A DNA stretch of 64,000 bases from Scolanthus callimorphus (Eukaryota; Cnidaria; Anthozoa; Actiniaria; Edwardsiidae), in the NCBI GenBank assembly GCA_033964015.1, contig CM066923.1, forward strand, positions 7,181,978 through 7,245,977, in the 5' to 3' direction. Below, piece after piece: positions 27,501-42,300 of this stretch. How positions within the stretch are numbered: position 1 is the stretch's first letter; every line of letters starts with the position of its first letter. The notes below the pieces were generated by a model. It searched no databases. It worked only from the letters and a program-made list of their open reading frames with translations, and was not told the DNA's origin. The translations under genes were made by a program, and so were the position numbers.

Positions 27501-30222
27501 TCAAAATCAAGCTCCTGTCCTTATATTTTCATGTTTGGTGTGATAAGTACCTTAAGATTTTTAACCTTTTGTGAATGTTTGCAGAAACACCCGTCAGTAA
27601 GTTAGACACCACCCTAGACGCTGCCTTCTACTTTCCTTTGGATAATGCCGATTATTTGAAGAACTTACGAAACGCGACATGGGGTAGCGCGTCTGGGGAC
27701 GTCTCTACACACCACCGCGGAATCCAGGGAAATTATATCTCCGTTGGTACTGGTGGGAAGCTGCAACTTGCCACATCTCAAGATGTGAGCTTGGCTAGGA
27801 GATATATTTATGGGGGATTGATCATTACCTCCCTCTGGGTTCGCTATGATGAGACCCCTGACGGTTATAGGTTTTTTGGGATAGAATCAGTCGTGGAGAT
27901 GTATATTCGACGAGATGAGACATTCACAGTTAAGGTAAAGTGGGGCTATGTCACGGTTGTTTTAACAAAATTATATAGAACTAGTGTAGGCCAGTGGTCT
28001 TCATAACACAGGGAATTGCCCAAGGCTTGGGATTTGGCTTGAGATTTCCCAAGGCTATCCATGTGAATTCGGAACACTTCCCATGCGTGTGCCTTGGGAA
28101 ATTCCCATGCTTTTCCCATGGATGGGTTTCTGCAAATTAAGTACTAGTGGCACTTTAAGATCGTGACCTATAAAACTCAAGCTAACGGATATCTCTCGTG
28201 GTTAAGGCGATGGCCAAACACAATAGTCTAGTCGCCAAAGGGTACGTGCACCCCCCGGAACGTGCACCCCCGGAACATTTTTGTAATCATTAAGACTTCA
28301 TTGAGTGTTCCGGGGGGTTGCACTCCGCTCTGGCGGCTAGACTATTGTGTATAAAACTGGACTAGACATGTACAGATGTATTAAAGAGTAGCAAAATGCC
28401 AGAGGAATTCTCTGCGATACATTGTAATAAAATAGCTGCTAGTTAAACTGGAAATGACGCACGCTTAATAATGATCTCCACTTTTCAGATGCCGACGTAC
28501 ACTTTTAAAATAAACTTTCCAGTACCGAGATATATCTGGACTCATGTAGTTGTCAGAAATGATTACGAAAGAGGGCTACAAGCCTTTGTTAATGGAAACC
28601 AAGTCAACGTGCTGATCAATAATCCAGCTGACATTTCGACGGGTAACAGCGTGCAGGGTGTGGTCATAGGTGATGGTCAACAGGGCAAAGTGGACGTGGA
28701 CGAGGTGATAGTCTGGTTTAGACCCTTTGTGAACATGGTGGACGTTAATCAACTGTTCAGGTCCTACAGAGGTAAGCCCTCCAGAGGCATAACCAGATAC
28801 ATCGGAAGTCGCGGATCGTAATGCATTATGGTCTGGCTTCAGTACAAACAATCAACATTGGGCAGTTTCCCAGTGTAATTCATTTTTCACTTCACTTTTC
28901 ACAAAACTGCCCATTGTTTGGTGATTTGTTTGCAGTACCGAAGCTAGACCACAATGCATTGCAATCCACGACTTCCAGTGTATCTCAAAAAGGCCTATGG
29001 GGGCCCAGAGGGGGATGCAGGTTTTTTGTTGCTATTTGTTCTATGTTTTTAGAATTTTTCCCATATGTTTACAGTATGCAATGGCTCAAAGAGAGATTCC
29101 CTTGGAATCCAAAATCCGTTCTCTGTATACCCATCAGTTAGACAAGGTTCCTTTTCAGCCTAGTCCTTTGCGTTCTCATATCAAGATATTCCCGTTGAAA
29201 TGTGTCGTTTTCTTAAATTTCCTTATATGGATATTTTCCATATTTGGAATTCCATAAGTTTTCCTAGCTATTTCTTACTCTAAATTGCCGAAAAGTTCGT
29301 CAAAAATTGCAGATGTTTGTAAGAAACGCTGTTTTGTTCATTGTCATTGTCATTGTCATTGTCAGTGTCATTGTCATTGTCATTGTCATTGTCTTTATCA
29401 TTGTCATTGTCTTAATCATTATCATTGTCATTGTCATTATCATTATCATTGTCATTGTCGTTATCATTATCATTATCATTATCATTGTCATTGTCGTTAT
29501 CATTATCATTGTCATTCAAGAGTACATAAATAAGAGTGTACAACATGATCATAGGGCGTGAGAGAACCTTTAGACAGACCTAGTTATTTTTAGATTGCTA
29601 CTTAGTCTTCTTAATATATCCCCTAAGGTCACGCACAGAGAACAACAAAGGCAGAAAACAATAGGCCTAATTAAAGAATACTTGCAAGAACATGCATATC
29701 GGTTGAGCGGTTGGCAAATACCTAAGTTTTAATGAGCTACTGATGAAATGAATTTGATTGGCTACAAAAACAATAGCATTATTATTCAGCGAGAAAAACA
29801 GTTCTAAAAATAACTAGGTCTGTACAAAGGATCTCTCACGAATACTGTATCGGAGTTGTTCACTCTTATTTATGAACTCTTGTGTCATTGTAATTGTATG
29901 AGGCGGGCTTCCTGTGGAAAGGTAGGAGCTGTGACGTCACTCAGCCCTCGCTCGTCATCACGGTTCATTAGTCCGAGTACATGACGACAGCTCAGAACAA
30001 CAGGGACAAACCTTACCATAAACAAAACTATAAATTTAATGAAAGTTTTCAGAGAATTACGGTTACCGTACAAAACCTTTTTGACAGGTCCAACAGGAAG
30101 TCTTGCAGTGAGCTTATCTCTCGTCTTCCCTACGATTCCATGGAACCTAGAATTCGAAAATCCTGAAAGCGTTCGTTACAAAGAACTATTGGCCTCTATA
30201 AAGCAAAATGTAAGTATTTACG

Positions 30223-30319
<97 letters not shown>

Positions 30320-33300
30320 GATTACATCGTCAGACATTCTTACAATAGACTACTGATAACTTACAACGGCTCAACTGGGCATACACCTTCTTCAGAAAAA
30401 CCTGCGCCGTCACAACTTTCTGTTTTAGCCTTTCCGTGGCGAGGTTGTCTGATTTTGGTTCAAAGGGGAGCCAGTTGACTGCACTAGGCGAAACAGGGCT
30501 CAAATAGTTTGATTGGCGGAACAGTAAAGTCAAAAATCAAAACATATTTTTATGCTTTTGAAAACGTGGGTCGCGATCAACGGTTTTAGCTGTAAATTTG
30601 ATTTTCAGGTAAACAACTTTCAATCAAGCACCACTAGTAGTAAGACTGCTCAGTCCGTTCCTGTGGAGTTAAACAACTTTCCATCAGACAACCCTCTCAA
30701 ATCTGGGCAGCTGCAGCTTCATAGCGTCCGAAACGAGACGGGGTATTTATCAGCCGCATTGAGGCTTTCATTTGTGTGGCGTCATTTCCCAGTGGCACTA
30801 ATCGCCAGTCTACGCAACAACAGGCTGAACACCCTACAAATACGTGTACTAGACATTACTGCAAATAACGGTATGTTGTTAGTATAGATAAAATACATTT
30901 AAGTTCTTATAGTCCATGAGCCAGACAGTGACCCCCCCCCCCCCCCTTGGGTATTTTGGGTGACATATATCGACTGAAAGCCCTACCCATGGGTAGTTGA
31001 AAAATGGATGTCTGCACCGGATTCGTTGTTGGGGGTGGCTGTGCGGCGTCATTTCTTGTTTAGAGCCAAAAACCACAGGATACCCGCGTCGAGTTGTTTC
31101 AAAATTTCAATTTAGCACCCTAAAAATGCCGTTACAATGCTCCAAACTTTGCATGATACCTCTACTCTTTGCAATCAGATAGTCAGTGAACACTTGATAT
31201 AAAACTACATATCAACTAGTTTAATAGAGCGGATTTCAGATGACTGTCGTGATTTAATTGCGTTTGCGATTGGTTTGCTTTCTCATTGGCTGTTTATTTC
31301 TGTCAACCAATCAAATTGCCCAACTAATTAGAAGCAAGGAATTTCTAGGCAATGGGTTCGGCTCCTGATTGACTGGGCTGGAAACCATTCAATAGTAAGT
31401 TGCAATTACTGTTGACTCTGATTGGCTAGCGATTGCACAATTGCGTTTACTTTCACGACGGTCATCTGAAATCTGCTCTATACCAGGTTTTGATTTGTTC
31501 TTTTACTTTGATTAGTTTTGATTTGTTCTTTTAGTGTACTGCAAAGGTGTAACGCTCGAGTGCGAAGCTTTTAACAAGACAACCGTCAAACTCTTCCCTA
31601 AAGTGGATCATTCAAGCAAACCTAAACACGGCATATTCAGAGGTTTTCAGTTTACGTACTACCCGACTGGCTATCCAGGCGCATCACAGTCTGTTATTGT
31701 AGATCGCAATATACGTGAGTACGCGGTGACAACAGTGAAGACCTACACTCCGTACACTTTCGTGGTATATGTCTTGACATATCAAGGAACAGGATGCCCT
31801 GTTTACTGTGAGGCTATGACAGACAGTGGTGAGTAGAACACTAGAGACGTGTCAAGTTCTTTTACTGTGAGAAACCCGGGAGCTACCGCCATCTTGTATT
31901 TTGGAGCGCGCGTGTCGATAATAAGTTCCCGCATTTGCAGAAAAAAAACTTTTTGAAAAATGCCCTGCTTACCTTGGACTTTGGCAACACCCCCGAGTTT
32001 CTATAGCTGATACATGTATTGCATGAGTCATGCAGGCGCAGATGTTGTCGAAGCTTTACGGAAAAGAAAACTCCAGAAAAAAATCTTAACATACCATCAA
32101 ATTTATGTTGCGAACTACTCGAGTTCTTTTTATATCTGAACTTCAGTTTTGTTTCACAGGCATTGTTTCTTTAATTTATTTACATTTCCCACCCACAGCC
32201 CCTGAAGCTGCACCTGAAAATGTACAAATAATGGATGCACACTTAGGGGCCATGCGAGTGACATGGAGCCCCATACCAGACAAAGCCTTACCCGGATCAA
32301 ACCTGACAGAATACCTGATCAAGGCATGGTTGATTGAGGAAGGAGGAAATAGATCGATTGGAGCATGGACGGTTGATGCCAACACCACGGAGTATTTGAT
32401 TGAAGGCGTGAAGCCTTATAGACGTTATGGGGTTGTTGTGGCGGGGAACACGACCCTAGTTGGCGAATACAGTGCGCTTGTTGTCATAGTTACGCAAGAA
32501 TCAGGTACGTTTCACCATGACAACCGAAAAAAGGCTGGGTCTCTGGCGACCTAAAAATACGAGATTGAATTTGACAAGTTGCTATCTAGCGACTAAGTGT
32601 ACCAACCTTGTCGCCGAACCAATACTTTTAGTCGACACAAATAATTATTGAGGTGGAAATCTTGGAATGTTTGAACGCCCAGCAAGAGCGCGTCAATACT
32701 TTTAGTCGACACAACTGATTATTGAGGTGGAAATCTTGAAATGTTTGAACGCCCAGCAAGAGCGCGTCAATACTTTTAGTCGACACAACTGATTATTGAG
32801 GTGGAAATCTTGGAATGTTTGAACGCCCAGCAAGAGCGCGTCAATACTTTTAGTCGACACAACTGATTATTGAGGTGGAAATCTTGGAATGTTTGAACGC
32901 CCAGCAAGAGCGCGTCAATACTTTTAGTCGACACAACTGATTATTGAGGTGGAAATCTTGGAATGTTTGAACGCCCAGCAAGAGCGCGTCAAGGGGGACT
33001 GAAACCACAATACTTCGTTTTGCCGCGAAGTCACACTACATTGAATAGCCATTATTGGTAGAAACCACTGGCATGCTATCACGAATCCTGCAACTGACTG
33101 GCTCCGCTAGTCACTATCTATTGAGACTAATTGTTGTAGTATAATTACTCAAGTGATTGATAAGGATTTTAGACAAAAAAAAAACTTGTTTTTGTTTGTC
33201 TTTTTCACGATCATCACTAAACTAGCGCGCACTCCCAATCCTTTCAATGTTATCATAACTGGTAGATGATTATGGCAAGAGAAAACAAATCTCTCGACCA

Positions 33301-36300
33301 ATCAACGGCGGGGGAATTCTTAAAATCATTTGAGTAAATGATACTAACATGTATTATTAGAAACCCACTCGCATAATATCGCGAATCCCGCAATTTGACT
33401 GGCTGCACTTCTCAATATCTATCGCGTAATAGAGATAGTGAGTAGCGAAAAAGCTAGCGTAAAGCCTTCTAAAACCATGAAGATAAATACGTTTTAGCAA
33501 CAAGTCGAAGGTAGTATGCTAGTGGGTTTCTACTATAACAGTCAGACTATTCGTTCTCTTTTATGAGGCCAACTCTGGAACCTTATCTCGCCGCGAGTTT
33601 ATGCGAGATAAAGCAAGATAAGGTGAGATAAGGGGAAATGGTCCAATTGAAAGGCGAGATAAGGAAAACTTTTGCCAATTAAGAGCTGCGGTATAAGGCG
33701 AGATAAGGCGAGATAAGGTCCCAGAGGAAGGCCTTCTTTGAGCCAAATAGTCAATGTAAGAATATGATGCTGAATACTAGTCTAGTCTTATTGCACTTCC
33801 CAGTATATGTTCTGAGCTTTTCTTCTGGTCTCCTCCGCCTTTACTGTTCCAGAATATTTTATCAGAAGAAAGTGGGTCTTGATGTCATTATTGTTACTTT
33901 TTCAGTCCCTGATGTTGCACCACAGGTAACCCAAGTATCTAGTACCAGCACTTGCATCAACTTTTCATGGAGTGAAATTCCACCAGCTAATGCAAACGGC
34001 GTTATACGTGGCTATATCGTGAATACCACTGAAAAACGCACGGGCAAGACAACGAGCATCATCGTCACAAGCTGTTTTCAAGTACAGGTTTGTGGGCTGA
34101 CACCATTTACCGACTACGAAGCGAGGGTTAGCGGACTGACCAGCAAAGGGTATGGCCCGGATGAGATGGCAACGGGGAAAACAAGTGGAGATGGTTAGTG
34201 TTCAAAACTAGAGCTTTTGTTAAAACGTAATCCCGGGACGGTGGGGTTGGGTTGGTATTCCCTCATATATGGTATACCGGTATGTGCCGCCATATAGATA
34301 AGATAATCAGATGACCGATACTACGAGACTTTTATTACATCATACCCTCGAATTGACGTGAAATGTCCTTTGATTTTCCTTTTTCAGTTCCATACGGAGC
34401 ACCTAACAACCTTACCACATTAACGCAAACACAGACATCCTGCACGGTGTCGTGGAGAGAAATCCCTGTCGCCGAACGTAATGGTGTAATAACACACCAC
34501 TATATCAGTTACTATCATGAAACCACGCCTGATAGCGTCAAGAATTTCAGTGTAGAAGTCCCGAAAATGAATGCGACTATCTGTGGTTTGCTACCCAGCA
34601 ATGTTTACAAGTTTAGATTTGCCGGCGAGAACTCTTTCGGAAGAGGCAACTACACGACTGATCTTTTGACGTGTCGAACAGCGGAAGCAAGTAAGTGAGT
34701 TTTCTCGTAAAAAAGATTGACCCCTGGAGTATACCAAAGTACGTGGTTCAACTAAAATTTAGGCCCTTAGATTTATATTGGCCCGACAACAATATTTATG
34801 TATTCGATATTTATGGCATTCCCGACTGATTTGTAAAGAGGCTAGGAGCACGCGATGGCACGTGCCAGGAACACGCCAGTTACTTATTCACGGGGGTGGC
34901 AAGCGCGCGCCAGCCAACATTCAATTTACACCCCCTCTACAGACGTCTTTCACTTTAAATATACAATCTGGGTTTATACTGCCATAGAAATGGCTTCCCA
35001 GTCGCTTAGACTTATTTTCCAGCCATTGAAAATAGAAGCATTCCTTTTCGTAGTCGAAGGAATAACGCAAATTTGAACTAATTCAAATTCGGTTCCTGAA
35101 AGGTTGGATAAAGTTATCCACGGATTAAAAGTTATCTGTTCTATAGGATTTGTTTTGGATTTATCCGTTTGATAAGCGTTTATCCACTGATAACCCTTAG
35201 CTGGCCTTCTAAGAACCGGCCCCTGGTCTTCAAGTTCTTGACGCTTGCGATGACCTCTGCTGGAGCCAGTCAAAGCTTGCATGTCAAGTGATGTCGTGTC
35301 GTGTCGTGTCGTGTCGTGTCGTGTCGTGTCATGTCATATTTATTTTTCAGTTCCTCGTGGTCCACTGCCTAGTGTTAAGGCCGAGAATACCAGTAAAACA
35401 ACCTGCCAGCTAGAATGGCATATGAGTTTCAATCACGAGAGTGGTTTCAAGATCACTTTTAAATCTGAAAACGGGCAACATCATGGAAACCTCTCTAGCA
35501 CTGCAACCTGGTACAACGTCACGGGATTGCATCCATGGACGACTTATTACTTTATTATACAAGAAACAACTGCCAAGGGGTCGGGGTTGCCGAGTTTTCC
35601 CTACGCAACATGTAAAACCAATGAGGATGGTAAGTTTACTGAATTCGAGCGCATCCAAAGAAGGTGTCGATGTCGTAGACGTCTACCTGAGCTTCACGCA
35701 GGTTTCCTGCGGTTAGAGCAGATTTCGTATGACTGTGACAGTGCCGCGGTACGGCGCGGTACTGTCGCGGTGGCGGTACGGAACCCGGCCTGCTGTAAAT
35801 GGAATGAAATCGCCAATGAAATCGCGTAGTCGCGGTACGGTCACGGTCGCGGCGCGGAACAACTTTGTCACGGTACTTTTTTCACAGTCATACGAAATCT
35901 GCTCTAGTAAAGACGTAGTTTCAAGGCTTTTTGGACCAAAACAAAGATGGCGTTATATACCCTTTCCGGGATACGTTGTCACCCGAAAAGCCTATAAGCT
36001 TGGTGCGCTAGGGAGTATGGGTAAAGATTTATTTAAATTTCTGTAAAATATTAGAAACAAACATGCTTGGAAATGTACTGAAATTTAATCATTTCACCTG
36101 TGGTTGCGATAACTGTCTGAATTCAGATCAAACAGTAGCAGTTTAAATGCCCCCATCATCCTTCGCGCTTCAAGCTTATAGGCTTTTTGGGTGACAACGT
36201 TTCCCGGAAACGGTATATATTAGCAACGTTTCTCTCGAAAATCTGGAAGGGTAAGGTTTGTCGACATTTTCGGCTGGAATTCCTTTAGAAGGCAACAATT

Positions 36301-39300
36301 TTCGAACAGAAACGTTCTTGATATTGGACGCTGTGTCGTTTATGTTTATGTTTATCTTGATGTTTATATTATGTTATGCTTTTGAGACGAGGATGAGGAT
36401 GAGGATGAGGATGAGGATGAGGATGAGGATGAGGATGAGGATGAGGATGAGGATGAGGATGAGGATGAGGATGAGGATGAGGATGCTTCTTATATATTGT
36501 AAATTCACCTTAACGGGCAACTGAGCTGCTTGAAACATTATTTCCCTCCTTCCAGCGCCAATCGAACCGCCAGCAAACGTCACTGCCTCTCCTGCGAGTA
36601 GCACATCATGTAACGTGTCTTGGGAAGAGATTCCTGAATCAAACCGTCGAGGGATCATCACACATTACACAATCTACCACAGGCTTGAAGACTCAGACGA
36701 AGACTGGACGCCAACAACGCAAAACATAGGTCGTTCCTCGACCATCGCAGAGCTTCGTATTAATACCAAATATATGATTAAGGTGTCAGCAAGCACTGTT
36801 GGAGGAGAAGGTCCGAATTCAACTTTTCAACTCTGTCACACAGGAGAAGATGGTACGTATTATAATCAAAAAGGAAAAACCTTTTTTTCTTAAATTGGAC
36901 AGAAGTGAATCAAAGCCTCAATGAGATACGATATAGTACATTTATTGAGAAAACTTTAATTCCTTGGAGGCTGCAAGTTGTTTTAAGCGTTCTACCAACG
37001 TTAGGCTCGGCAATCAATTGCAGATTTATTAGAAATGAAGTGCACTAAACTGAAAAGTATTATCGCAGGGAACCTTTTGGTACAACTCAAACTGAGGCAA
37101 GATGTGAACATGTAAAAGCGCTGTCGTGGATCGCATCAGAAGGGTCGGGACAAAACGTGGCCTAGGCCATGGCCTACCCTATGGCCTACCCTGCATTTTC
37201 TTTTTAAAGCTCTGAAAACAGGTAGACAAAAATATAATGCCTCCTGACAGGTAATCAACATAAACAAACACATAAACAACCTGTCAATCAAATATTTGTG
37301 ACGTCATTACTAACGTTATCTCCTAAAAGTGTTTTAACTCTGCGAATTTCTCATATACAACTGCCAAATTTTGCCAACAAATTAATTCGCACACCGGTTA
37401 TTGACACCTGTCAATTACAATGTGATGACTTCATCGATCACGTGATTTCACAAAACTGCTTATAGCTCCTCGAATTTTTAGAGTATTAAGACAGTCAAAC
37501 TTTGTCAACACCCCCTCTGGCACATTGCCAACTGGCACATATCAATCAAATTGTGATGACGTCATCGATCAAGTGATTTCACAATTCTGCTTATAACTCC
37601 TCGAATGTTTAGAGTAAGACAGTCAAACTTTGTCAACACCCCCTCTGGCACATTGCCAACTGGCACATATCAATCAAAATGTGATGACGTCATCGATCAC
37701 GTGATTTCAAAAAACTACTTACAGCTCTTCGAATTTTTAGAATAAGGCAATTCAACTTTGTCAACATAAAGCAAGATGTCATGACGTCATAGATCACGTG
37801 ATTTCACAAAACCGCTTAGAACTTTGCCAATTTTCAAAAGACATTAGCAAAACTTTGTCAACGTCTCATCTCGAGCACTGACAATTAACACCTATCAATC
37901 AAAATATAGTGACGTCATTGGTGACATGGTTTCACAACACTCCAATTTTCATGGATTTGTATGATACCTTTGGCATGCTACACATAAGTTGTTCTATAAA
38001 TTCACAGAGTTAAAAGCAGTTTTGTTAATTCACGTGATCGATGACGTCATTGCATATAAATAGACAACTGACATTGGTTGACAAAGTTTGATGGCCTTTT
38101 TCTAAAAATTCGTGGAGTTATAAGCAGAATTGTGAAATCACGTGATCAATGACGTCATCACATTATTGATATGTGCCAGTTGGCAATGTGCCAGAGGGGG
38201 TGTTGACAAAGTTTGACGGTCTTACTCTAAAAATTCGAGGGTTATAAGCAGTTTTGTGAAATCACGTGATCGATGACGTCATCACATTTTGATTGATGTG
38301 TGCCAGTTGGCAATGTGCCAGAGGGGATGTTGACAACGTTTGATGGTCTTACTCTAAAAATTCGCGGAGTTCTAGGCAGTTTTGTGAAATCACGTGATCG
38401 ATGACGTCATCACATTGTAATTGACAGGTGTCAATAACCGAGGTGCGAATTAATTTGTTGGTGAAATTTGGCAGTTGTATATGAAAAATTCGCAGAGTTA
38501 AAACATTCTTAGGAGATAACGTCACAAATATTTGACAGGTTGACAGGTTGTTTATGTGTTTGTTTATGTTGATTGCCTGTCAGGAGGCATTATATTTTGA
38601 GTTTACCTGTTTTCAGAGGTTTAAAAAGAAAATACAGGGTAGGCCATAGGGTAGGCCACAGGGTAGGCCATGGCCTAGGCCACGTTTTGTCCCAACCTGC
38701 ATCAGAAGGAATTAACTAGCGGCTCGAATGCCAGCCCATCAGTAGTGTAGCGATGGATGAAGCAAGGTTGAGGTACATCAGGGGCCACTTTCTCGAAACA
38801 CCCCTGAATTGTCGGGCCTTCGGCCTCATGGGCTATTGACTCAGAGCCCACTCGGACTCGAGGAATAATTGTTAAATATATGTATACTGTAAAGGTTCTT
38901 ATAAAAAAGGTATCTAAAGTGACAAATTTCTGCCTGATGATCTAAATCCGTTTGTTTTTATATGCACGTGTTTACTGTATATGGAACGAATAAGATTTTT
39001 ATTTGCCTCATCTATATATTGTGCATTCACCCTGATGGATAACTGAGCTACTTGCAACATTATTTCCATCCTTTCAGCGCCAAACGAACCACCAGCAGGC
39101 GTCACTGTTTCTCCTGCGAGTAGCACATCATGCAACGTGTCTTGGGAAGAGATTCCTGAATCCAACCGTCGAGGGATCATCACACATTACACAATCTACC
39201 ACAAACGCGAAGACTCAGAAGACATCTGGACGCCAACAACGCAAAACATAGGTCGTTCCTCGACCATCGCAGAACTTCGTATTTATACCGAATATAAAAT

Positions 39301-42300
39301 TAAGGTGTCCGCAAGCACTGTTGCAGGAGAAGGCCCAAATTCAACTTTTCAAGTGTGTCACACAGAACAAGACGGTACGTATTATGATAAATAAAAAGTT
39401 CTTCAATTAGACTGAGGTAGGACGCTGAAAGTTACTATAATCCACACCCACGCTTGCCTCGGTAATCAAATGTAGACTAGAAATAAAATGTACTAAACTT
39501 AAATGTTCCATCGCATGTAGCCTTTCAGTACAATTCAAACTGAGACGATGTGAACTTGCATATGTTGAAAAGGAAGGAGCGAATGGATCTGCAGGTCGAA
39601 AGCGCTATCCTTTCTTTCAGAAACTCGAAAGCTAATTGATCTATATATTTTCTCCAACGGTTTTCATGTAGGGCTGCACGAGATAGGTGGTAGGGATGTC
39701 AGGTAAAAAAATCCAGCACGGTTTTTTTTTTACGTCGATATCTTAAATCGTGCGAGGTCAGGAGATTTGAGAATATCCTTTTTATTCAGCTCCAGGACTT
39801 CCTCCGCAAAACGTTACCTTAACACTGGCAAAGCCCAAGACGCTAACGTTCCAATGGTCACGGGTGCCATCCGAGCAACTCAACGGCATTTTATCACAGT
39901 ATGAGGCAGAATTAGCTCAGGTTTGGAGTGAGGCTGAGCCCAAGACCGTGGAAATTAGTCGTGAAGAGCATTCCATAACTTTCGAAGGTCTCCTTGAATA
40001 CAGAAACTACAGTTTTAGCGTGCGGGCGACAACCATCAAACCTGGACCCTGGAGTTTGCCAGTATTCGCAAAAACTGGTGAAGCAGGTATGGACACTTAG
40101 CTTACAAAAGCTATTAAACAACCGTAACACTAACTATTGTATTGCAAAAGTTGTTTCTCTTTCAGTTTTTCCAGACGTAGGTAGGTTACGAGGCATTCAT
40201 TTCCCCCCGGGGAGGGGGGGGGGGGGGGTTGGGACTCCCATATTTTTTGGTCGGGGATGATCGTCGGAAATTTTCAGTCTCACCCCTAAAAGATACCAAA
40301 ATGGTGGGCCATAGCGTGGCTCAAAAAATTATTACCCTAAAAGATACTCTAAAAGATGAGGTCTTATGTGCCAAGTAGGCGCGAAGGACACAGGTAACAG
40401 GGGAAAAATACCCATGAAGACATTTCCGTGTTTGTTTCTAATTCATCGTCTTCTCATCGAATAATCTCTCTTTCTTACACGGTTTTTAGAAGCGCCATCA
40501 TGAGAAAAAGCAATTTGGACACAGTTTCGGCCCTAAAAGATACCAATCTACCTAAAATTTATTGGAGATCAAGATCACCCCTAAAAGAGACCAAACCAAC
40601 GTGATTTTAACCCCTAAAAGATACGACGATCATCCCCGACCAAAAAATATGGAAGTCCCCCCCCCCCCCCCCCCCCCCCCGGTTCATTTCGCATAATCCA
40701 AATTCGACAAAACAACTATTTAAGACATTTAGTGATTCGACGTTTATATACAATGCTATAAGGATTTGGAAGGAATTGCACTTGACATGGAGTTTTCCTG
40801 TTATTGTACTCCAGGTGGTAAACTTTGAAATTTAATTTCTCCGCTTTTCGTGCGAATTTCATGGCGAGACGAACCCAAGTTATTCCTTATATGCAGTTTC
40901 GTGCAAAGGAAATCAAAATCAAGCCAATGGGGTATAGTACTTTTGGCCACTTTTTGACAAAATTGCTCGAAATCCTGGTAAATCTGTCTTAATTAAGGAA
41001 GTATATCATCTAACATAGACGTACATGAAGAAAAAGGTATTATTGAGAATGAGAAATAGCGGATTTCAGATCTGTGTCGGAAGTATATCAGATTTCCTTT
41101 TTGCATTAGTGTTCGCGTTTCCATGGCTTAGCATCGCGACTTTGCTCTCCCAGCCAATCATATTGCAAACAAAACTGCAATCGTCAGTGTTTACTTGGGT
41201 CGCGACTAAACGCAAGGAGTAATTACTTCGTCTCCTGGTTGTTTTGTTGCTGAATGGGTTTCGTTTCTGATTGGTTGGTTGTTGAATGGGTTTCGTTTCT
41301 GATTGGTTGGTTATTGTATGGGTTTCGTTTCTGATTGGATGAGTCTATTTACTTTGCGTTTACTTTTCGACGCTCATCTGAAATCCGCTCTAAAAATGAG
41401 CATGAATCAAGATGTAAATGAAGGCTGAGGCTGACGATGATAAGAATAATGATATACATTCCCCAAAAGTGATGACAGCTAAATTTTGGACCTAAATGAC
41501 TTCTAATTTTTGTCATTCGTTGAATAAAAGTCCAAATTGGACCTCTTTTGGGATTCAGAGTTTAAAAATCGAATTTTAGCTGATGCGACACGAAAGCCGG
41601 CCTTGTTTTTGAAACACGAGTGTTCCGCGCATTTTTGTATTTAGTCCCTTTAGCAGCAAAGAGACCTCAAACACATTTCATAGTAAGGAACTGGTCAGGT
41701 GTGAAAGTGAACGAATTGGTCAACAATAGGAACACAGGGTTCCTATTAAGGCCGATTTAGACTGTACGATTTTCGCCTACAACCATCGCATGCGACATGC
41801 TCGCATCAGCATACGACTCGAATCGCACAGTCTAAATCAGCCCTACAACTCCTCTACGACATGCGCTTAGGAGCTAAGTCATGTCGCAAGCGTGTCGCAT
41901 GCGATGGTTGTAGGCGAAAATCGTACAGTCTAAATCGGCCTTTAGAGTAATCAGGAACTACCTGTTCCTTTTCAATACGTTCCTTTTTACTCGATTTGTT
42001 CCTTTTAAAAGTGAAATGGAACAAAAGTTCCGTATTGATTTCTGTGAAAAGGGAATTCGGACCAAATGTTCCTAATTTCTTGCAGTGAAAGGGAACACCT
42101 GTTCCGATAACTGTACTTTTTGTTCCCCTATTGCTTAAATTAGTTCCTGACAGTCCTACAAAGGAACAATCACTCTTGGCATTGTTCCTTTTCATTGAAA
42201 GTTCCTTTTCTACTAAATGTGAACTTTTGTTCCTATGTGAGAAAAGCACGGATTTCAGCATAACTGAGGGTCGAGTGATTGCAGAATTAAGTGTAGTGCA

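Larger units (their letters stand above)
36386..41456. repeat. Segmental duplication, copy A
   Basis: Carries exons 27, 28 and 29, the 1.56 kb foldback element and flanking introns. It starts in a GAGGAT repeat (36386-36485) and matches 51751-56350 nearly base for base; the offset is 15370 up to exon 28. Copy A differs by the 480-bp MITE at 40203-40682. Confidence 0.92.

Noticed and set aside
29285..29561. His/Cys-rich, Ile/Val-rich and Met/Thr-rich frames
   Set aside because: They are three frames of one CATTGT/CATTAT microsatellite.
32621..32992. CRISPR-like array
   Set aside because: Units are direct 74-bp repeats without unique spacers, in an animal intron.
35281..35829. Long open frame starting in the GTCGT microsatellite
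   Set aside because: Only the middle is exon 26; the ends are microsatellite and MITE translations outside the splice sites.
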